Shown here: positions 61,756 through 64,000 of the stretch, one piece after another
Layout: each line of letters starts with the position of its first letter
Position numbering within the stretch: the first letter of the stretch is position 1
Source: Pseudomonadota bacterium
GTDB lineage: Bacteria > Pseudomonadota > Gammaproteobacteria > Burkholderiales > Methylophilaceae
Direction of reading: 5' to 3'
NCBI GenBank assembly: GCA_029556915.1
Contig: JAKQIT010000111.1
Location: 159,105 to 223,104 of the forward strand
DNA: 64,000 nucleotides
Translations under genes and position numbers: made by a program
Notes under the pieces: model-generated
The model's database searches: none
Told to the model about the DNA's origin: nothing
Seen by the model: only the letters and a program-made list of their open reading frames with translations

Positions 61756-63141
61756 TTAGGCTTTTCTGCGCTTCCACCAGAAAATAAAACCTGCAATCAT
61801 CATGCCCAGCGGAATAAAATATTGGAACGCATGAAACACTGTCCATGCCACCGCAACGCTAGTTTTAGTATCAGGAATCGTCACGTTAATATCTTTGAGC
61901 GGCATAGGCTGAATGGTAATAAGATTATCATCACCCGCGAGCCAGTTGACAATATTGATGCCTAAATCTAAGTTACCGCCGTTGGTAATAAAGGTGTTGG
62001 ATAAAAAGTTAGCGTTGCCCATCACCACCACGCGCTGACCTTTTTTACCATAAATACGCTCTAAAGCTACGCCTATGTTAATCGGGCCACGCGTGTCTTT
62101 GCCTTCGGTAAAGGTCGGTTTTGCGTCTTTGGCAATTTTTTCAGCTAACAGCCAGCCATTCGGGGCAACTTCTACTAAGTTGCTGACTTTCCAGCCATTT
62201 TCGTCAGTACCTTTTGCCGTTACCTGATGCGCTTCAGGAAAAAGCGTGCGCAACATAAAGTTTTTAGTAATGGCGTGCTCGCCATACAAACTCGCAAACG
62301 AAACGCGACTATCCGCGCCATACTGAGCAGAAGCGGTATCCATCACCATGCCTGCAGATACGTTGAGCCCTAAGTAATCCGCCACTTCTTTTAAACCACG
62401 ATAGTTATCGTCATCTAACAACCACAACAAATTGCCGCCATTTTCTAGGTGTGCTTTAATTTTTTTGGCTTCAATGTCGGTAATATCTACTTGCGGACTC
62501 GCAACCACCAGCATTGCGCCATTGCTAGGCACGGCTTGGGCAATGGTTAAATCTGGGTTGGCAAATTTAAAGCCTTTTTTCTCTAACTGCTTACCAAACT
62601 CGCCAAGGTCATGGTTACGCACACCCAACAAATTGCGCTCACCGTGACCATCCAAATACATGATGGCTTGCTGGTTAGTACGCGATAAACGCACTAATAA
62701 ATTAGTCATTTCTTGTTCAGCAATGGGCGGAATAATATGTTCCACGCGCTTGTTATATTCCACCACCACTTCGCCGTCTTCTTTCACACCTGCTTCAAGC
62801 GCTAACTTTGGCTCAATCGATGGGTTAATAAATTTTAAGTTAACATCTTTTTTCTCACGTTGATAGCGTGCCACAAAGTCCATCATACCTTTGCGAAAGT
62901 TATCCCCACTTGAGGCATCATCTTTGGTGGCAAACACGGTGATATTAATGGGCGCTTTCATTTGCTTAAGCACATTGACACTGCCTTGCGTGAGGATATT
63001 GCGGTTAGCCTGCGTAATATCTTTTGCCACGTGATATTGACTTGCCAAATAGCCTAATAACACCACCAGCAATAAAAATAACACCACAAAAAAGCCATTT
63101 TGTACTAGCAGTTGAAAACGTAGCTTACGGTTGATAATCAT
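61756..63141 (-). CDS. GldG-like ABC transporter auxiliary protein
   Basis: A 461-residue protein with a helix at each end (FFVVLFLLLVVLLGYLASQY and FIPLGMMIAGFIFWWKRRKA) and a large extracytoplasmic domain of the ABC-type uncharacterised (GldG) family: NINMITVFATK-type start INITVFATKDDASSGD, IMYLDGHGERNLLG and LLWLLDDDNY. In Bacteroidetes GldF/GldG support gliding; in proteobacteria the role is unknown. The frame begins at a TTG at 63162, but the ATG at 63141 is the better start. Confidence 0.85.
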   Translation of the reverse strand: MIINRKLRFQLLVQNGFFVVLFLLLVVLLGYLASQYHVAKDITQANRNILTQGSVNVLKQMKAPINITVFATKDDASSGDNFRKGMMDFVARYQREKKDVNLKFINPSIEPKLALEAGVKEDGEVVVEYNKRVEHIIPPIAEQEMTNLLVRLSRTNQQAIMYLDGHGERNLLGVRNHDLGEFGKQLEKKGFKFANPDLTIAQAVPSNGAMLVVASPQVDITDIEAKKIKAHLENGGNLLWLLDDDNYRGLKEVADYLGLNVSAGMVMDTASAQYGADSRVSFASLYGEHAITKNFMLRTLFPEAHQVTAKGTDENGWKVSNLVEVAPNGWLLAEKIAKDAKPTFTEGKDTRGPINIGVALERIYGKKGQRVVVMGNANFLSNTFITNGGNLDLGINIVNWLAGDDNLITIQPMPLKDINVTIPDTKTSVAVAWTVFHAFQYFIPLGMMIAGFIFWWKRRKA

Positions 63142-63181
63142 GCGATTGAAGTTCCTGTCCAAAAAATCCAGAGAATTACGA

Positions 63182-63928
63182 CTAGCCGCGCAAACGGTCT
63201 GCGTCTAAGCGACGCACAGTGAGTGTTAAAAAAGTAGCAATAAACAGCAAGAAATACGCGATATCTGCGGTATCAATCAGGCCACTGGCAAATGATTGAA
63301 AGTGACGTGTAAGCGATAAACTTGCCAATGTGTTGCTTGGGTCACCTGCAAAAAAACGGTCTAAAAACATGAGAGCGAATAGCGCGATAAAGGTCAAAAT
63401 AGCTGCCACAACAGGTTGTTGCGTCATGCTGGAGAAATAAAGCCCTAGCGCCGAAAAGCTCGCCACCATCAGCAACAGGCCAATAGAGTTGGCTATAATG
63501 TAGCCAAAATCAATGTCTGCCCAAATGTTCAGCGTTGATAGCATGGCACCGATATACACCACAATAATGCCCAAAAAGATAACGAGGCCAAAAAACTTAC
63601 CCAACACAATTTCTGTGAGTGAAATTGGCGCACTGAATAAAAATGGTAAGGTTTGGCTACGGCGCTCTTCTGAAATCAAGCGCATAGAAAGCAAAGGCAC
63701 GGCAAACAACACCATAAATGACGCAAAACCATAAACAATTTGCCCCACAAACTGGGTAACGCCAGTGCGCTCTGCTGGGCGCATTGCGCCTGACATGACG
63801 GCAAAGTAATCATTCACACCGTTGAGGTAATAAGTACCAAAAGCAAACATCAATAATGACAAAATCACCCAGCCCATAGGGGATGAAAACATACTTTTAA
63901 GTTCTTTTCTTGCGACTTGAAAAATCAT
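63182..63928 (-). CDS. ABC-2 type permease (GldF-like)
   Basis: A 248-residue inner-membrane protein with six hydrophobic helices. It starts IFQVARKELKSMFSSPMGWV, the usual start of GldF-like permeases, and contains EERRSQTLPFLFSAPISLTEIVLGKF, the conserved cytoplasmic loop. AAGGAAT precedes the ATG. Between the GldG-like gene (downstream) and the ATPase gene (upstream, partial). Confidence 0.9.
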   Translation of the reverse strand: MIFQVARKELKSMFSSPMGWVILSLLMFAFGTYYLNGVNDYFAVMSGAMRPAERTGVTQFVGQIVYGFASFMVLFAVPLLSMRLISEERRSQTLPFLFSAPISLTEIVLGKFFGLVIFLGIIVVYIGAMLSTLNIWADIDFGYIIANSIGLLLMVASFSALGLYFSSMTQQPVVAAILTFIALFALMFLDRFFAGDPSNTLASLSLTRHFQSFASGLIDTADIAYFLLFIATFLTLTVRRLDADRLRG

Positions 63929-63938
63929 TTTTTATTCC

Positions 63939-64000
63939 TTAAGCAGCTTGATCTTGGTAGGTGAGTTGCACAAACACATCTTCTAGGCTGGTTTGATCTG
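63939..64000 (-). CDS. ABC transporter ATP-binding protein, C-terminal end (cut by window end)
   Basis: The last 19 codons read DQTSLEDVFVQLTYQDQAA. The SLEDVFVQLT ending is characteristic of ATPases that pair with ABC-2 permeases. The nucleotide-binding part lies beyond the window. It precedes the permease by 10 bp, completing an ATPase-permease-GldG-DUF4340 cluster. Confidence 0.8.
   Translation of the reverse strand, partial: DQTSLEDVFVQLTYQDQAA

Overview
This window looks like chromosomal DNA of a betaproteobacterium, most likely a member of the Methylophilaceae such as Methylotenera. That placement is inferred from gene order, moderate AT-richness and family resemblance; no search was run. 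Most of the window is core chromosome: dense, short-spaced operons for ubiquinone synthesis, outer-membrane biogenesis, translation, biotin synthesis and cell-wall recycling. I recognised no rRNA, tRNA, CRISPR array, prophage or transposase gene.

Layout. 0-3.3 kb (-): pepP-ubiH-ubiI-type operon led by murU. 3.3-5.4 kb: four small membrane-protein genes lying between murU and its usual partner amgK. 5.4-12.2 kb: amgK divergent from lptD-surA-pdxA-ksgA; ksgA carries an in-frame insertion of about 107 bp with terminal inverted repeats. 12.4-17.7 kb: adk, a small membrane gene, leuS, lptE, holA. 17.9-22.5 kb: ccdAB toxin-antitoxin, proA, nadD, an M48 lipoprotein protease and a small membrane gene. 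22.7-24 kb: a secreted clan-A glycosidase. 24.1-28.6 kb (-): bioB-bioF-bioH-bioC-bioD, divergent from comF. 29.5-32.7 kb (-): TonB-dependent receptor plus PepSY membrane protein. 33-36.8 kb: trmL, a YdjM-like protein, and rhodanese-grxC-secB-SH3-gpsA. 36.9-40.4 kb: gpmI, envC and a Csp1-type copper-storage protein. 40.4-44.6 kb (-): YbaK-type protein, two unknown genes, cysS. 44.7-46.5 kb: two cyclophilins and lpxH. 46.6-51 kb (-): HD-GYP, two-FHA and PP2C signalling genes beside nusB-ribH. 51-55 kb (-): an OFA-family transporter and a bacterial dynamin. 55.3-59.7 kb: DUF971-ubiE-orphan-ubiJ-ubiB, then a PEP-CTERM Spherulin-4-type protein. 59.8-64 kb (-): mutM, then a DUF4340/GldG/GldF-like ABC system cut by the window end.

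The most striking non-coding signal is a dispersed intergenic palindrome of about 70 bp. Thirteen copies occur, every one outside genes and nearly always at the edge of a transcription unit. Two 11-bp arms flank an 11-nt loop, and an asymmetric CTCTCGGGCGA-like tail lies to one side. One stem position is not Watson-Crick paired in any of the twelve intact copies. The core is inverted relative to its tail in three copies. Near-identical direct copies bracket the TonB/PepSY operon, and related copies bracket the glycosidase gene. Together with the element inside ksgA and a pair of tandem hairpins at 22.5 kb, at least three unrelated palindromic repeat families have shaped this genome.
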